64,000 bases of DNA, from NCBI RefSeq assembly GCF_947500605.1, contig NZ_CANMSJ010000003.1:124001-188000 (forward strand), written 5' to 3'. This DNA comes from an uncultured Lacinutrix sp. GTDB taxonomy: Bacteria; Bacteroidota; Bacteroidia; Flavobacteriales; Flavobacteriaceae. Positions 30,001 through 39,033 of this stretch are shown in pieces (position 1 is the stretch's first letter; each line of letters begins with the position of its first letter). Under the pieces are notes generated by a model. The model saw only the letters and a program-made list of their open reading frames with translations, had not been told where the DNA came from and made no database searches. The position numbers were made by a program, and so were the translations under genes.

Positions 30001-30497
30001 GAACTGCTTCAGATCCTAATTGGTATAACAGTAGTACTTTACCAGGTAATAATTGTATTAACTGTCCGGGAGCACAATGGACAGGTAGTAGTACGAGTTT
30101 GTCTAATTATAGTTATGATTTATCTGCATTTACTGCAGAAACAACAATGATGTTTAGATTTGTTTTTCATTCAGATCAATCTGTTACAGAAGAAGGAGCG
30201 ATTATAGATAATTTAGTAGTTACTCAAAATGCATTAAGCGTAGATGAGTTTAATGTTAATGGTTTTTCAGTATACCCAAATCCATCACATGGAATTTTTA
30301 ATATTAAAACAAAAACACCTCAAGCTTTTAATTATGATATATTCGATATAACAGGAAAATTAATACTTCAACAAAAAAATGTAAAAGCAAATAATAGTCA
30401 ACATCAAATAGATATTAGTAATTATGCTTCTGGAATTTACTTGTTAGAAATTTACAATCAACAGAGTAAAATTGTTAAAAAACTAATGCTTAAATAG
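27075..30497 (+). CDS. BNR/VPS10-like propeller protein with T9SS C-terminal sorting domain
   Basis: Repeated KSTDGG.SW motifs; C-terminal VYPNPSHGIFNIKT..YDIFDITGKL...IYLLEI. Confidence 0.92.
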   Translation: MKDLFILFCFLSFSFSQAQYNQNAPWMENINVENRAKTNNPVKFKEVVNAFNTYWETRNPNVKGSGYKPFKRWENHWKNFVKEDGTLPSSQELWDTYLSTKSNAVSKNFMVDESNWLPVGPFTHTNTGSWSSGQGRVNVIVKDESVAGTYYAGAPAGGFWKSTDNGVSWDTYTDDLPQIGVSGIAIDYNNPGTIYIATGDDDAGDSATVGVMKSTDGGLSWNTTGLNAGNTPGSMNDIYVSSTNANIVWVATNNGVYKSTDAGTTWNNTNNTQGQNIRDIKINPQDDSVIYAVSSSRFFKSTNGGDSFTAYNSSSYGLPLTNLSRLAIDVTPANPNLVYVLASDSSSGFEGVYRSTDSGDTFSTIATPATVGDIFESTQSWFDMAFGVSATNENEIYTGVLNVWKGNVGANGQATFTKINNWNSPFSSTYTHADIHFIRCYGGELLVGSDGGFYKSENAGVSFTDLTGGMQIGQFYRIAVSKQSSNKMVGGLQDNGGHAYNNNTWQNYYGADGMDTAIDPANSNIYYGFIQNGSSLYISNTSGGAISGSVGSPEDGNWITPLKMNSDSELFAGYNSVYKLENGAWVQISQNFGSRVDVLEIDDINPDNMYVGVNSTLRKSIDRGVVFSLVQNFSSNITSIEVNTADSNILYITTSGTNGQVYKSIDGGLNFTNISTGLPNVTKNNVKHQSLHSDNPLFLATSLGVYRYDDATLAWELFNIGLPNVDVTDIEINVFDNKITASTYGRGVWQSTIPTKLAPTDVKLLSLSGIGSAIECNASITPQVEISNSGLSTITAADITYTVDGTDTIYNWTGSLVSEATTTVVLPQINLSKGTHTFSASVNTSNDAYSINNSSEEKLILANAPAVVQVVNTFETVSEELLVSDEGSITQYWERGIPNGAVLNDSSNPTNQVYATNLGGQYQDNTKSYLISECYNLSSLTSPVLEFDMAFQLELDWDILYMEYSTDQGLNWSVLGTASDPNWYNSSTLPGNNCINCPGAQWTGSSTSLSNYSYDLSAFTAETTMMFRFVFHSDQSVTEEGAIIDNLVVTQNALSVDEFNVNGFSVYPNPSHGIFNIKTKTPQAFNYDIFDITGKLILQQKNVKANNSQHQIDISNYASGIYLLEIYNQQSKIVKKLMLK

Positions 30498-30516
30498 AAT
30501 TAAAAAAATCTATTTT

Positions 30517-30550
30517 AAAAGCGCATCCATAATTAGGATGCGCTTTTTTT
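30517..30550 (+). terminator. Intrinsic terminator
   Basis: AAAAGCGCATCC..GGATGCGCTTTTTTT. Confidence 0.9.
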
Positions 30551-30625
30551 ATGTTAAATGAAAAGGCTACATAAAAATATCTGTGTAAATTAGATGCTTA
30601 TAATCAACTTAAGAATTTTAATAAA

Positions 30626-32719
30626 ATGAAAACTAACTTTAAAACAGTGTCATTGCTTGGTGTACTTGCTTTATCAAGTATTGTAGCATGTAAAGAGGAG
30701 CCTAAAGAAGATGTGGTTCAGGTAGTAGAAATACCAGGTATTAATTTGGATTTAATGGATACAAATGTAAAGCCTAGCGAAGATTTCTTTAAATACGTAA
30801 ACGGAAAATGGTTAGAAACTAACGAGATTCCAGACGATAGATCTACTTGGGGAAGTTTTTCAGAGCTTAGAAAAAATACAGATGAAGATGCTTTAGCTAT
30901 CTTAAAAGCAGCTATGAACACAGATAAGGACTTCGAAACTATAGAAGTGCTTCCTGGTTCGGATCAAGAAAAAGCGGTTCATTATTTTCAAACTATAATG
31001 GATACTTTAGGTAGAAACGAACAAGGTATAAAACCTTTACAGCCATACTTAGCTAAAATTGAAGCTATTAAAACTAGTGAAGATTTACAAGCTTACATGA
31101 TTGAGATGGAGCCTAAAGGTGGCGGAGGTTTATATGGTTTTGGAGTAGGTAGTGATCCTAAAGATAGTAACAGAAATGTTGCTTATGTTGGAGGAGGAAG
31201 TACAGGTTTACCAGATAGAGATTATTATGTAAAAGATGATGCAGATTCTAAAGAAAAAAGAGCTAAATATGTAGAGCACGTTGCTAGAATGTTACAATAT
31301 TTAGGTGATACTGAAGCTGATGCAAAAGCACAAGCAGAAAGAATTTTAGCTTTCGAAACACGTATTGCTGAAGCGAAAATGGATAAGGTAGAGAGACGTG
31401 ATGCACGTAAACGTTACAATCCAAGATCTATAGCAGATTTACAAAAAATGGTGCCAGCCGTAAATTGGAAAAACTATTTTGATGGTATTGGAGCAACAGA
31501 ATTAGATACCGTAATTGTTGGAGATTTAGGTTATTTTAATCGCTTACAAGAAATTTTAGCTGAAGGGAATGTAGAAGATTGGAAAACATATTTAAGATGG
31601 TCTACTTTTAATGGAGCTGCAGGTAGCCTATCTACAGAATTAGATAAAGCAAACTGGGAATTTTATGGTAAGACCTTAAATGGAGCTAAAAAACAACGTG
31701 CTTTAGATGAGCGTGCTTTAGGACGTTTAAACGGAACATTAGGTGAAGCTTTAGGTAAATTATATGTAGATAGAAAGTTTCCGCCTGAAGCAAAAGCTAA
31801 GGCAGAAAAAATGATTAAGAATGTAATTTTAGCATTCGAAAACAGAATCAATAATTTGGAGTGGATGAGCCCAGAAACAAAAGTAAAGGCCATCGAGAAA
31901 CTTAAAGCAACACAAATTAAAATAGCTTACCCAGATAAGTGGAAAGACTATTCTTCTTTAGATATTGCAAGTACAGAAAATGGAGGTTCTTACCTGCAAA
32001 ACTCTTTAAATGCACAAGCATGGAACTTTAAAAAGGATATCGCTAAATTAGGTAAGCCTGTAGATAAAAGCGAATGGTACATGGCACCACAAGTTGTAAA
32101 TGCTTACTTTAATCCTTCGTATAACGAAATTGTTTTTCCAGCAGCTATTTTACAACCTCCTTTTTATAATTATACAGCAGACGACGCTGTTAATTATGGT
32201 GGAATAGGAGCCGTTATTGGTCATGAAATTTCTCATAGTTTTGACGATTCTGGATCACGTTACGATAAAGATGGAAACTTAAACGATTGGTGGACAAAAG
32301 AAGATTTAACAAAGTTTGAAGGTTTAGGTGCAGATCTTGCCGCGCAATACAGTGCTATCGAAGTATTACCAGAAGTTAACATTAATGGTAAATTTACTTT
32401 AGGTGAAAACATTGGAGATTTAGGTGGTGTATTAGCAGCTTACGATGCTTTACAATTAAGTTATGGTGAAGGAAAAAAACCAGAAGATATCGATGGTTTT
32501 ACAGCTGAACAACGTTTCTTTATGAGTTGGGCAACTGTTTGGAGAACTAAAATGCGTGATGATGCTTTAAAAACTAAAATTAAAACAGATCCACATTCTC
32601 CAGGAATGAATAGAGCTGTACAACCACTTTTAAATGTCGATTCGTTTTACGAAGCATTCGGTATTAAAGAAGGTGATAAAATGTACATTGCTCCAGAAGA
32701 TCGTGTGAGAATCTGGTAG
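30626..32719 (+). CDS. M13 family zinc metallopeptidase (neprilysin/PepO-like), lipoprotein
   Basis: HEISH, GENIGDLGG, NAYFNPSYNEIVFPAAILQPPFY motifs; lipobox SSIVACKE. Confidence 0.96.
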   Translation: MKTNFKTVSLLGVLALSSIVACKEEPKEDVVQVVEIPGINLDLMDTNVKPSEDFFKYVNGKWLETNEIPDDRSTWGSFSELRKNTDEDALAILKAAMNTDKDFETIEVLPGSDQEKAVHYFQTIMDTLGRNEQGIKPLQPYLAKIEAIKTSEDLQAYMIEMEPKGGGGLYGFGVGSDPKDSNRNVAYVGGGSTGLPDRDYYVKDDADSKEKRAKYVEHVARMLQYLGDTEADAKAQAERILAFETRIAEAKMDKVERRDARKRYNPRSIADLQKMVPAVNWKNYFDGIGATELDTVIVGDLGYFNRLQEILAEGNVEDWKTYLRWSTFNGAAGSLSTELDKANWEFYGKTLNGAKKQRALDERALGRLNGTLGEALGKLYVDRKFPPEAKAKAEKMIKNVILAFENRINNLEWMSPETKVKAIEKLKATQIKIAYPDKWKDYSSLDIASTENGGSYLQNSLNAQAWNFKKDIAKLGKPVDKSEWYMAPQVVNAYFNPSYNEIVFPAAILQPPFYNYTADDAVNYGGIGAVIGHEISHSFDDSGSRYDKDGNLNDWWTKEDLTKFEGLGADLAAQYSAIEVLPEVNINGKFTLGENIGDLGGVLAAYDALQLSYGEGKKPEDIDGFTAEQRFFMSWATVWRTKMRDDALKTKIKTDPHSPGMNRAVQPLLNVDSFYEAFGIKEGDKMYIAPEDRVRIW

Positions 32720-32744
32720 TAGTATTTATTTATTTAATAAAATT

Positions 32745-32775
32745 AAAAAGCCTCGTGTATAACGAGGCTTTTTTT
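32745..32775 (+). terminator. Intrinsic terminator
   Basis: AAAAAGCCTCGT..ACGAGGCTTTTTTT. Confidence 0.9.
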
Positions 32776-32937
32776 GCGTTATAGATTATTTTAATATGTG
32801 ATTCCTTTTTAACATTTTTAGAGTGCCTAATTAACTGATATTAAAGCATTAATTTAGTGTGTATGTTAATGCTTTAGGATAAGTGCCTTAAAATGAGTAA
32901 CTTTAAGTCAGTTGATTAATAATAAAAAAATAAAAAG

Positions 32938-33414
32938 ATGGGTATAAAAAGTTTTCAAGGCGCAAGAAAAGAGACGCAACAAAAGAACAGTATAAACCAA
33001 GTCGATTTTAAAGTTAGCGATTTCATGACTAAAGATTTAATAACATTTAAAGCCGAACAATCGGTTGAAGATGTTGTAAATATATTGATAAAACAGAAAA
33101 TTTCTGGAGGACCAGTTGTTAACGATAAAAATGAATTAATTGGTATTATTTCAGAAGGTGATTGCATCAAACAAATTAGTGATAGCCAATATTATAATAT
33201 GCCAATGGAAAATAATTCCATAGAAAAACACATGGCTAAAAATGTTGAAACCATAGATGGTAACCTTAATATTTTTGATGCTGCTAAACAGTTTTTAGAT
33301 TCTAAAAGACGTCGTTTTCCTATTGTTGAAGAAGGGAAATTGGTTGGGCAAATAAGTCAGAAAGATATTTTAAAAGCAGCAATGCAATTAAAGCAGCAAA
33401 ACTGGAAACCTTAA
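32938..33414 (+). CDS. CBS-domain pair protein
   Basis: VSDFMTKDLITFKAEQSVEDVV..GGPVVNDKNELIGIISEGD and second CBS RRFPIVEEGKLVGQISQKDI. Confidence 0.92.
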   Translation: MGIKSFQGARKETQQKNSINQVDFKVSDFMTKDLITFKAEQSVEDVVNILIKQKISGGPVVNDKNELIGIISEGDCIKQISDSQYYNMPMENNSIEKHMAKNVETIDGNLNIFDAAKQFLDSKRRRFPIVEEGKLVGQISQKDILKAAMQLKQQNWKP

Positions 33415-34100
33415 TGCTGTCTTTTTGGTTTTAAAGCCTTTGGACTATCTGTAATTAGTATTTTAGTTTTGTTTTTTGCAACTAAAGATGCTACTCTAGA
33501 GTAATTGTAATCTGCAATTGGGTTTTCTAATGCTACCCATTTTACAAAGCCAGCAACAGTAATACGTTCGCCTACTTCGATAATAGATTCGTAATAGCGT
33601 AGTTGTTTGTTAAAGCCAAAGAAACCTTCACTATCGATATTATATTTCTTTAAAAGCGCTTTAAATTCTGGTGTAGGATCATTAAAAGAACCAGAATTGG
33701 TAGTTTTATCTGTAACCAGATAATCGTAATAATTTTTTGGTTTATTTTTAGGAAAGATTAGTAACCTTTCACCTGCTTGCTCTACAAAAAAGTCTTGAAT
33801 TAAATCTTCTTCCACAACGGTACTCCAGTGAGAACTTTTACCTGAACTTACTTTTTTTTGAATCATTATTTTGTAATAAACACACTTTCTCTTGCTTAAA
33901 GGTGCAATTAGTGGTGTTTCTACATTTAGTGCTTTGCCTTCAATTTTACAATATTTATGGTTTTGTAAACTCCCTATTTTACTATAAGGCAATTTCTTTA
34001 AACGTCTAAGAATAATTGTTTTTGGAAGAAAATAATAAATTAAAAACGCTATTAAAGCGATTGCGCAAACTACAAGTATAATAATAAGTGGTGTAGGCAT
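33411..34100 (-). CDS. GIDE-like membrane protein (E3 ubiquitin-ligase-associated domain family)
   Basis: N-terminal TM, then ...KIEGKALNVETPLIAPLSKRKCVYYKIMIQKK...FPKN, GIDE-like layout; no RING motif. Confidence 0.55.
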   Translation of the reverse strand: MPTPLIIILVVCAIALIAFLIYYFLPKTIILRRLKKLPYSKIGSLQNHKYCKIEGKALNVETPLIAPLSKRKCVYYKIMIQKKVSSGKSSHWSTVVEEDLIQDFFVEQAGERLLIFPKNKPKNYYDYLVTDKTTNSGSFNDPTPEFKALLKKYNIDSEGFFGFNKQLRYYESIIEVGERITVAGFVKWVALENPIADYNYSRVASLVAKNKTKILITDSPKALKPKRQH

Positions 34101-34167
34101 TTTTATAATGAAAGGTTAATTGTTTACAATTATAAGTAACGTATTTATATAAAATGTTACATTTTTA

Positions 34168-34515
34168 TTACTGTCGTTTTACTAGAGCATAAAAATCGCC
34201 TTCTAAAGGTAAATAACCTTGATCGTAGACAAAGTAATAGATTGTGCCTGCTTTGGTAGTATAAATGCTTGTAAAGTAATTAAAATCGAAACCTTTGGCT
34301 TCTAACTTTATTTTAGAAGTCTTTGTTTTTTGATCTGGATTTAAGCTTTCTAAAATGCGCCAATTTTTACGTAATCGGTTATTAATATTTCGTATTAAGT
34401 TTTTACCATCCTTATTTACTTTATTGTTGTGTGCATTTCTACAACCATCACTACAGAATTTTTTATCAATTCTACCAACAATTTTATCACCACATTCAGG
34501 ACATTCTTTTTGCAT
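34168..34515 (-). CDS. Zinc-ribbon protein (DUF2116-like)
   Basis: CPECGDKIVGRIDKKFCSDGCRNAHNNK. Confidence 0.8.
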   Translation of the reverse strand: MQKECPECGDKIVGRIDKKFCSDGCRNAHNNKVNKDGKNLIRNINNRLRKNWRILESLNPDQKTKTSKIKLEAKGFDFNYFTSIYTTKAGTIYYFVYDQGYLPLEGDFYALVKRQ

Positions 34516-35047
34516 ACTCTTCTTTTTTTAATTCGTACCAATTAATCATTTCACTCTCAAAAGGAAATTGCTCTTTATAGTGTAAACCTATCTTTTTAAG
34601 AATCTTATTAGAGGCTGTATTTCCGGTTTCTGCAGCACCAACAATTACGTCTAGGTTTAATGTTTTAAAACCATAATCTAAAGATGCAATTGCAGATTCT
34701 CCTGCATAACCTTTATTCCAAAAACGTTCAATAAGTCTGTAGCCAACATCATAAAAATCTCTTTTATTACCCAAAGATTCTTTGTCTCCGGTATTAAACT
34801 TTAACCCAGACCAACCAATAAATTGCTTTGATGCTTTTTCGATAATAGCAAATCTACCAATACCAAGTGTTTTGTATTGGTGCAATATCTTTTCGATGTT
34901 TTGTTTTGCTTCAGCTTTTGTTTTAATGGGTTTTTTACCAAGGTATTCGTGTACATTTGGGTTAGAATCTAAGGCAAACATACCATCTAGATCTTCAAGT
35001 CTTATTTCTCGAAGTAAAAGTCGTTCGGTTTCTATATTAAAAGTCAT
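34496..35047 (-). CDS. GNAT N-acetyltransferase (RimJ/L-like)
   Basis: ETERLLLREIRLEDLDGMFAL; GYRLIERFWNKGYAGESA. Confidence 0.93.
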   Translation of the reverse strand: MTFNIETERLLLREIRLEDLDGMFALDSNPNVHEYLGKKPIKTKAEAKQNIEKILHQYKTLGIGRFAIIEKASKQFIGWSGLKFNTGDKESLGNKRDFYDVGYRLIERFWNKGYAGESAIASLDYGFKTLNLDVIVGAAETGNTASNKILKKIGLHYKEQFPFESEMINWYELKKEEYAKRMS

Positions 35048-35541
35048 TATTGTTTTTTGTAGTTAAATTTTACTTCTTCAGTTTCACCGTTTTCTTCAAT
35101 AACAACGTAGATGTTAATTTCAGAATCACTTATTTTTTCGAAAGTAAACTTATCAAAATAGACTTTACTATCTTCAATCTTAACCAATTTAGCATCTACT
35201 GTTTCGTCCTTTTCTTCCCAACCTTTAAAGTCGTTTCCAAAATGTTTTAACTGAAAAATTAAAGAGTCATCAACCTGTCTAATACCTCCAAGTTCGTAAA
35301 AGACAACTTTACCATCACTAACTAATTTAAACGAAAACATCATAGAATCTCCAAGTGGCGGACTCCATATTTCTTCGGTAATTCCACCAAATGCTTCACC
35401 TAACCAACGACCTTCTATCCATGAAACTTCATTTAAAGTTGCTTTTGGAGATGTTCCATTTTTAGGAAATTTTAAAGTGTTTTTTTGTGCATAGCAACTA
35501 CTAAATAGTACGAGAGCTATTATTAAGGCTAAGTTTTTCAT
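35047..35541 (-). CDS. Secreted DUF6265-like protein
   Basis: Signal peptide; WIEGRWLGEAFGGITEEIWSPPLGDSMMFSFKL. Confidence 0.75.
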   Translation of the reverse strand: MKNLALIIALVLFSSCYAQKNTLKFPKNGTSPKATLNEVSWIEGRWLGEAFGGITEEIWSPPLGDSMMFSFKLVSDGKVVFYELGGIRQVDDSLIFQLKHFGNDFKGWEEKDETVDAKLVKIEDSKVYFDKFTFEKISDSEINIYVVIEENGETEEVKFNYKKQ

Positions 35542-35577
35542 TTTGAAAATTATTTTTATGAAGATACAATTTATTCA

Positions 35578-35639
35578 TTTACAAACGACAACAAACGTTT
35601 ACAATCGACATTAAATGCGTAAATACCGTTTAACGTTTG
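35578..35639. repeat. 13-bp direct repeat (period 20) plus 8-bp inverted repeat upstream of ssb
   Basis: TTTACAAACGACA (35578-35590) / TTTACAATCGACA (35598-35610); CAAACGTT (35592-35599) / AACGTTTG (35632-35639). Confidence 0.65.
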
Positions 35640-35706
35640 GAAGCTGTCGCATCTTTGCAGTGTTGAATTGAACTAATGAAATTCGGCATAATAAAAAACT
35701 TATCTT

Positions 35707-36042
35707 ATGAATACGTTAAGAAACAAAGTACAGTTAATTGGAAACTTAGGTCAAGATCCAGAAATTATTAATTTAGAATCAGGAAAAAAATTAGCAAGGT
35801 TTACACTGGCTACAAACGAGAGTTATAAAAACGCACAAGGCGAAAAAATTACAGATACACAATGGCACCAGGTTGTTGCTTGGGGAAAAACAGCAGATGT
35901 TATCGAGAAGTATGTTGTAAAAGGAAAGGAAATTGCTATAGATGGAAAATTAACAACACGTTCTTGGGAAGATAAAGATGGATTAAAACGTTATACAACA
36001 GAGGTTGTATGTAATGAGCTATTAATGTTAGGAGGGAAGTAG
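35707..36042 (+). CDS. ssb: single-stranded DNA-binding protein
   Basis: NKVQLIGNLGQDPEI, WHQVVAWGKTADVIEKYVVKGKEIAIDGKL. Confidence 0.95.
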   Translation: MNTLRNKVQLIGNLGQDPEIINLESGKKLARFTLATNESYKNAQGEKITDTQWHQVVAWGKTADVIEKYVVKGKEIAIDGKLTTRSWEDKDGLKRYTTEVVCNELLMLGGK

Positions 36043-36068
36043 TTTAATCTCTAACTTATAAGTAAAAG

Positions 36069-36097
36069 AAAAAGGAGGCGCTATGCCCTCCTTTTTT
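36069..36097. terminator. Bidirectional terminator between ssb and the AsmA-like gene
   Basis: AAAGGAGGGCGCTATGCCCTCCTTTTTT-type hairpin. Confidence 0.75.
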
Positions 36098-37277
36098 AAT
36101 TTGCAGTGTCTTTATTTTCCTCTGCTTGTTTCTCCTTTTCTTTCTCCTGCTTTCTAAGTCTTCTTTTTTCTTTACGTGATAAATCGGAATCTATAAATGC
36201 ATCTTTATATTCTATTTCATCATCAATTTCTCCTTTAAAGGCACTAATCCAAGCATTTTTAAAAATACCACCAATGGTTGGTAATATTCCAGATTTAATA
36301 TTATTTAAATCACCTTCCATAGGAATTTTAGTTGCAATGGTATCTGTGCTTTGGTTTTTTAAAACGAATTTAAAAAAACCAACAAACCCTTCCCAAATAA
36401 CACCTAACACACCATCGTCTTTACCTATTAATTTAGAGTTTTTTAATAGCGGTTTCATATAGCCTTTAAAATAACCATCTGCTATGGCGATTTCGCTATA
36501 CAAGCCAAATTGTCCTTCTTCAAAATCAATACCACTATAATGCCTAGTAAACGGATTTAATGCTTTTACATCTGCATTTTCTAATGAAAATGAAACATCC
36601 ATATCTGGTATTTCTTTAACAATATTTACGTTTCCATTTAATTTCACTTCACCTCCACCTATAGAAATTGCTGTTGCTGTAATGGGAGAAGGTAGCACGC
36701 GTTCGTTCTCTTTTACATTTCTTAGGTTATCTGCTTTAAGATAAAGTGTGTTAAACTGTAAATCTATATTAGGATCTGTATTTAACTCCACATAAGCAAG
36801 TTTACCGTTGTTTATGGTAAGGTGGTTAATGTCTATTGGAACCAAATCTGTTAAAGCTTTAGTCCAGTCGTCTACATCTGGTTCTGTAGCTGCTATAGAT
36901 TGATCTTCTTGAACGTAAATTATTTCTGGATTAGACATTATTATTTCACTTACAATATGTCCGCTAAAAAGTGATTTCCATTCTATAGAAATATCTGTTT
37001 TCGGGAATTTTAAAAAAGGAATTTGCGTTTTTGCATTTACTTTATTTAAATACATACCATTTATTACATAAGCTCCTCGTATTAAAGAAATGTCTATGTC
37101 TTCTACTTGGCCGTAATAACCAGGAATTTCAGACAAAACTTTATTTACATTGTCTTTTACTATAATAGGTAAATATAGCCTTAGCGCTATTAAAATAAGT
37201 ATTAAGGTTACTGGTATAATGTACCTTTTCTTTTTAAGTCCTCTTTTAAGTTTGTTTTGTGATTTCATAATGTTCAT
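36096..37277 (-). CDS. DUF748/AsmA-like membrane protein
   Basis: N-terminal TM, IVKDNVNKVLSEIPGYYGQVEDIDISLIRGAYVINGMYLNK. Confidence 0.75.
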   Translation of the reverse strand: MNIMKSQNKLKRGLKKKRYIIPVTLILILIALRLYLPIIVKDNVNKVLSEIPGYYGQVEDIDISLIRGAYVINGMYLNKVNAKTQIPFLKFPKTDISIEWKSLFSGHIVSEIIMSNPEIIYVQEDQSIAATEPDVDDWTKALTDLVPIDINHLTINNGKLAYVELNTDPNIDLQFNTLYLKADNLRNVKENERVLPSPITATAISIGGGEVKLNGNVNIVKEIPDMDVSFSLENADVKALNPFTRHYSGIDFEEGQFGLYSEIAIADGYFKGYMKPLLKNSKLIGKDDGVLGVIWEGFVGFFKFVLKNQSTDTIATKIPMEGDLNNIKSGILPTIGGIFKNAWISAFKGEIDDEIEYKDAFIDSDLSRKEKRRLRKQEKEKEKQAEENKDTAN

Positions 37278-37283
37278 GGTATT

Positions 37284-37312
37284 AAAAAAGGCTCACAAAT
37301 GTGAGCCTTTTT
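37284..37312 (-). terminator. Intrinsic terminator
   Basis: AAAAAAGGCTCACAAATGTGAGCCTTTTT. Confidence 0.85.
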
Positions 37313-37330
37313 ATAAAAGTTGCGTAGTAT

Positions 37331-37471
37331 TTAATCTACTGCATCTTCAATGTCGTCTGCAACATCTTCTACTGCATCCTCTACTTTATCTCCTGTTGAT
37401 TCTTCTCTACATCCTGTAAGCGTAATTGCAAAACAAAACATAACTAAAAATGTATATGCTAATTTTTTCAT
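37331..37471 (-). CDS. 46-aa acidic small lipoprotein
   Basis: MKKLAYTFLVMFCFAITLTGCREESTGDKVEDAVEDVADDIEDAVD; lipobox LTGC; below the ORF-track cutoff. Confidence 0.75.
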   Translation of the reverse strand: MKKLAYTFLVMFCFAITLTGCREESTGDKVEDAVEDVADDIEDAVD

Positions 37472-37483
37472 GGTATTATGGTT

Positions 37484-37696
37484 TTAAGATTTTTCTTTGG
37501 TTTTTATTTCGTCATCAGTAATTTTCACCTTTTTGTCTTCGGTTTCCATTTTGATTTTGTCGTCTTTAATTTTTACTTCTGCACCTTCGTCTTTCATCTC
37601 CTGCATTACTTCTTCTTTTTCTGTTTGTTCTCTACAAGACATAAAAGAGGTTGTTAATACGGTAAGCGTAAGTACTGTAAATATTATCTTTTTCAT
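37484..37696 (-). CDS. 70-aa charged small lipoprotein
   Basis: MKKIIFTVLTLTVLTTSFMSCREQ then K/E/D-rich repeats. Confidence 0.75.
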   Translation of the reverse strand: MKKIIFTVLTLTVLTTSFMSCREQTEKEEVMQEMKDEGAEVKIKDDKIKMETEDKKVKITDDEIKTKEKS

Positions 37697-37718
37697 AGCT
37701 AATTTTTTTGCTTTATTA

Positions 37719-38177
37719 TTAATCTATTATGTCTTCTAGTTTTTTAACTGTATTTAAAGCAGATTTTACTGTTGTTAATTGAGACTGAATAATTGTTTTA
37801 ATCTCTGTATCTGTATTAAAGTTTCCTAACTGCTCTTCGTATTCTTTAACGCTTTCTTTTTCTCCTCTAATACACTCTTCCATTAAAGCTTCATCTGTAT
37901 TAGAAGTTAGTGTAGATTTTACGTTAATCCATCCTCTATGTAAGTCACCTTTTAAAGTTCCAGACGCTTTAGGTTCTGCATTATGTTTTCTAATTTGAAA
38001 ATCTAATTCTGTAGCAAAAGTGTTACGTTGTAGGGCTTTTTGTTGTAGCCAATTTTTTAGTGGTTCGCTTTGTGCTTTTTGCATCACTTGTTTATATCCA
38101 GCTTCTGCATCATAATTTTTTTGAAGTAAATCTTGTAATGAGTTTACTAAGTTTTGATTATTTTCTGTCGTTTTCAT
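37719..38177 (-). CDS. DUF2383 / PA2169-type four-helix-bundle protein
   Basis: LVNSLQDLLQKNYDAEAGYKQVMQKAQ...LKGDLHRGWINVKSTLTSNTDEALMEECIRGEKESVKEYEEQL. Confidence 0.88.
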   Translation of the reverse strand: MKTTENNQNLVNSLQDLLQKNYDAEAGYKQVMQKAQSEPLKNWLQQKALQRNTFATELDFQIRKHNAEPKASGTLKGDLHRGWINVKSTLTSNTDEALMEECIRGEKESVKEYEEQLGNFNTDTEIKTIIQSQLTTVKSALNTVKKLEDIID

Positions 38178-38243
38178 GTTGCTTGATTTTAAATGTTAAT
38201 ATGTGATCTAATTGTAAGTGTAAAATTTATTTAACGGTTAAGG

Positions 38244-38396
38244 TTAAACGCCTTTACCACCTATTAATCTTAATAGAATTGCAATTACTGCAATTACTAA
38301 TAGTATATGTATTAATCCACTTGCACTGTAGACAAAAAATCCTAATGCCCAACCTATTACAAGTATTACTGCTATAATATAAAGTAGTCCTCTCAT
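38244..38396 (-). CDS. Lmo0937-like 50-aa membrane protein
   Basis: MRGLLYIIAVILVIGWALGFFVYSASGLIHILLVIAVIAILLRLIGGKGV; below the ORF-track cutoff. Confidence 0.8.
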   Translation of the reverse strand: MRGLLYIIAVILVIGWALGFFVYSASGLIHILLVIAVIAILLRLIGGKGV

Positions 38397-38433
38397 GATG
38401 TTTGTTTTTAGTTGTTAGTAATTATTTTAATGT

Positions 38434-39009
38434 TTAGCTATTAGATTTTAAATTGCTAATTATATGCTTTGTCTTATTAAGGCTTTCATTAATTTTAGTA
38501 TCGGCCTTTACAATTAGTAGTTTAAACTCTTTGCTTTTTGTTGTTTCGTCTAGCTTATTTAATAAGTATAGCTGGTTTTTTATTTTAGATTTTAACTCGT
38601 TTAAAGCGTTTAATTTTGCTTCTTGGTCAACATCTGTTGTTTCTTCTATTATTAATTCAGAATGATTAGGTATCGTTATTAACTTGTTTGTTGCTACCTT
38701 ATTAAATTCTTTCGCAATTTCTATATGTGTTTTTTCTATTTTTTTAGCAAGTTTTAAAACACTGTCTTTTTCTGCTATTTTTTGTAATGATTTACTTAAT
38801 TGAATGACATCTTGATTGTCTTTAGATAGCATTACTAATAATTTAGCTTCATTTTGATTGGTTTTAATTTCTTCCTTTGTTGCTTCTGTTTTCTTGTTTT
38901 CTAAACCTTTGTTTTTTATTAATTCTTGACATGAATTGAAACTTAATCCAATCATTAATACTATAAAGAAGAATAAAACGGTTAATCGTCTGTTTTTAAA
39001 AAATTTCAT
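38434..39009 (-). CDS. DUF4142-like lipoprotein (start moved to 39009)
   Basis: MKFFKNRRLTVLFFFIVLMIGLSFNSCQ lipoprotein signal begins at 39009; the ORF-track start at 39054 runs into the promoter. Confidence 0.75.
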   Translation of the reverse strand: MKFFKNRRLTVLFFFIVLMIGLSFNSCQELIKNKGLENKKTEATKEEIKTNQNEAKLLVMLSKDNQDVIQLSKSLQKIAEKDSVLKLAKKIEKTHIEIAKEFNKVATNKLITIPNHSELIIEETTDVDQEAKLNALNELKSKIKNQLYLLNKLDETTKSKEFKLLIVKADTKINESLNKTKHIISNLKSNS

Positions 39010-39033
39010 TTTTCTTTTGTTATTTTGATATTG

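Noticed and set aside
27075-30497. Repeats inside the BNR protein considered as a DNA repeat array
   Set aside because: Explained by repeated propeller motifs in the protein
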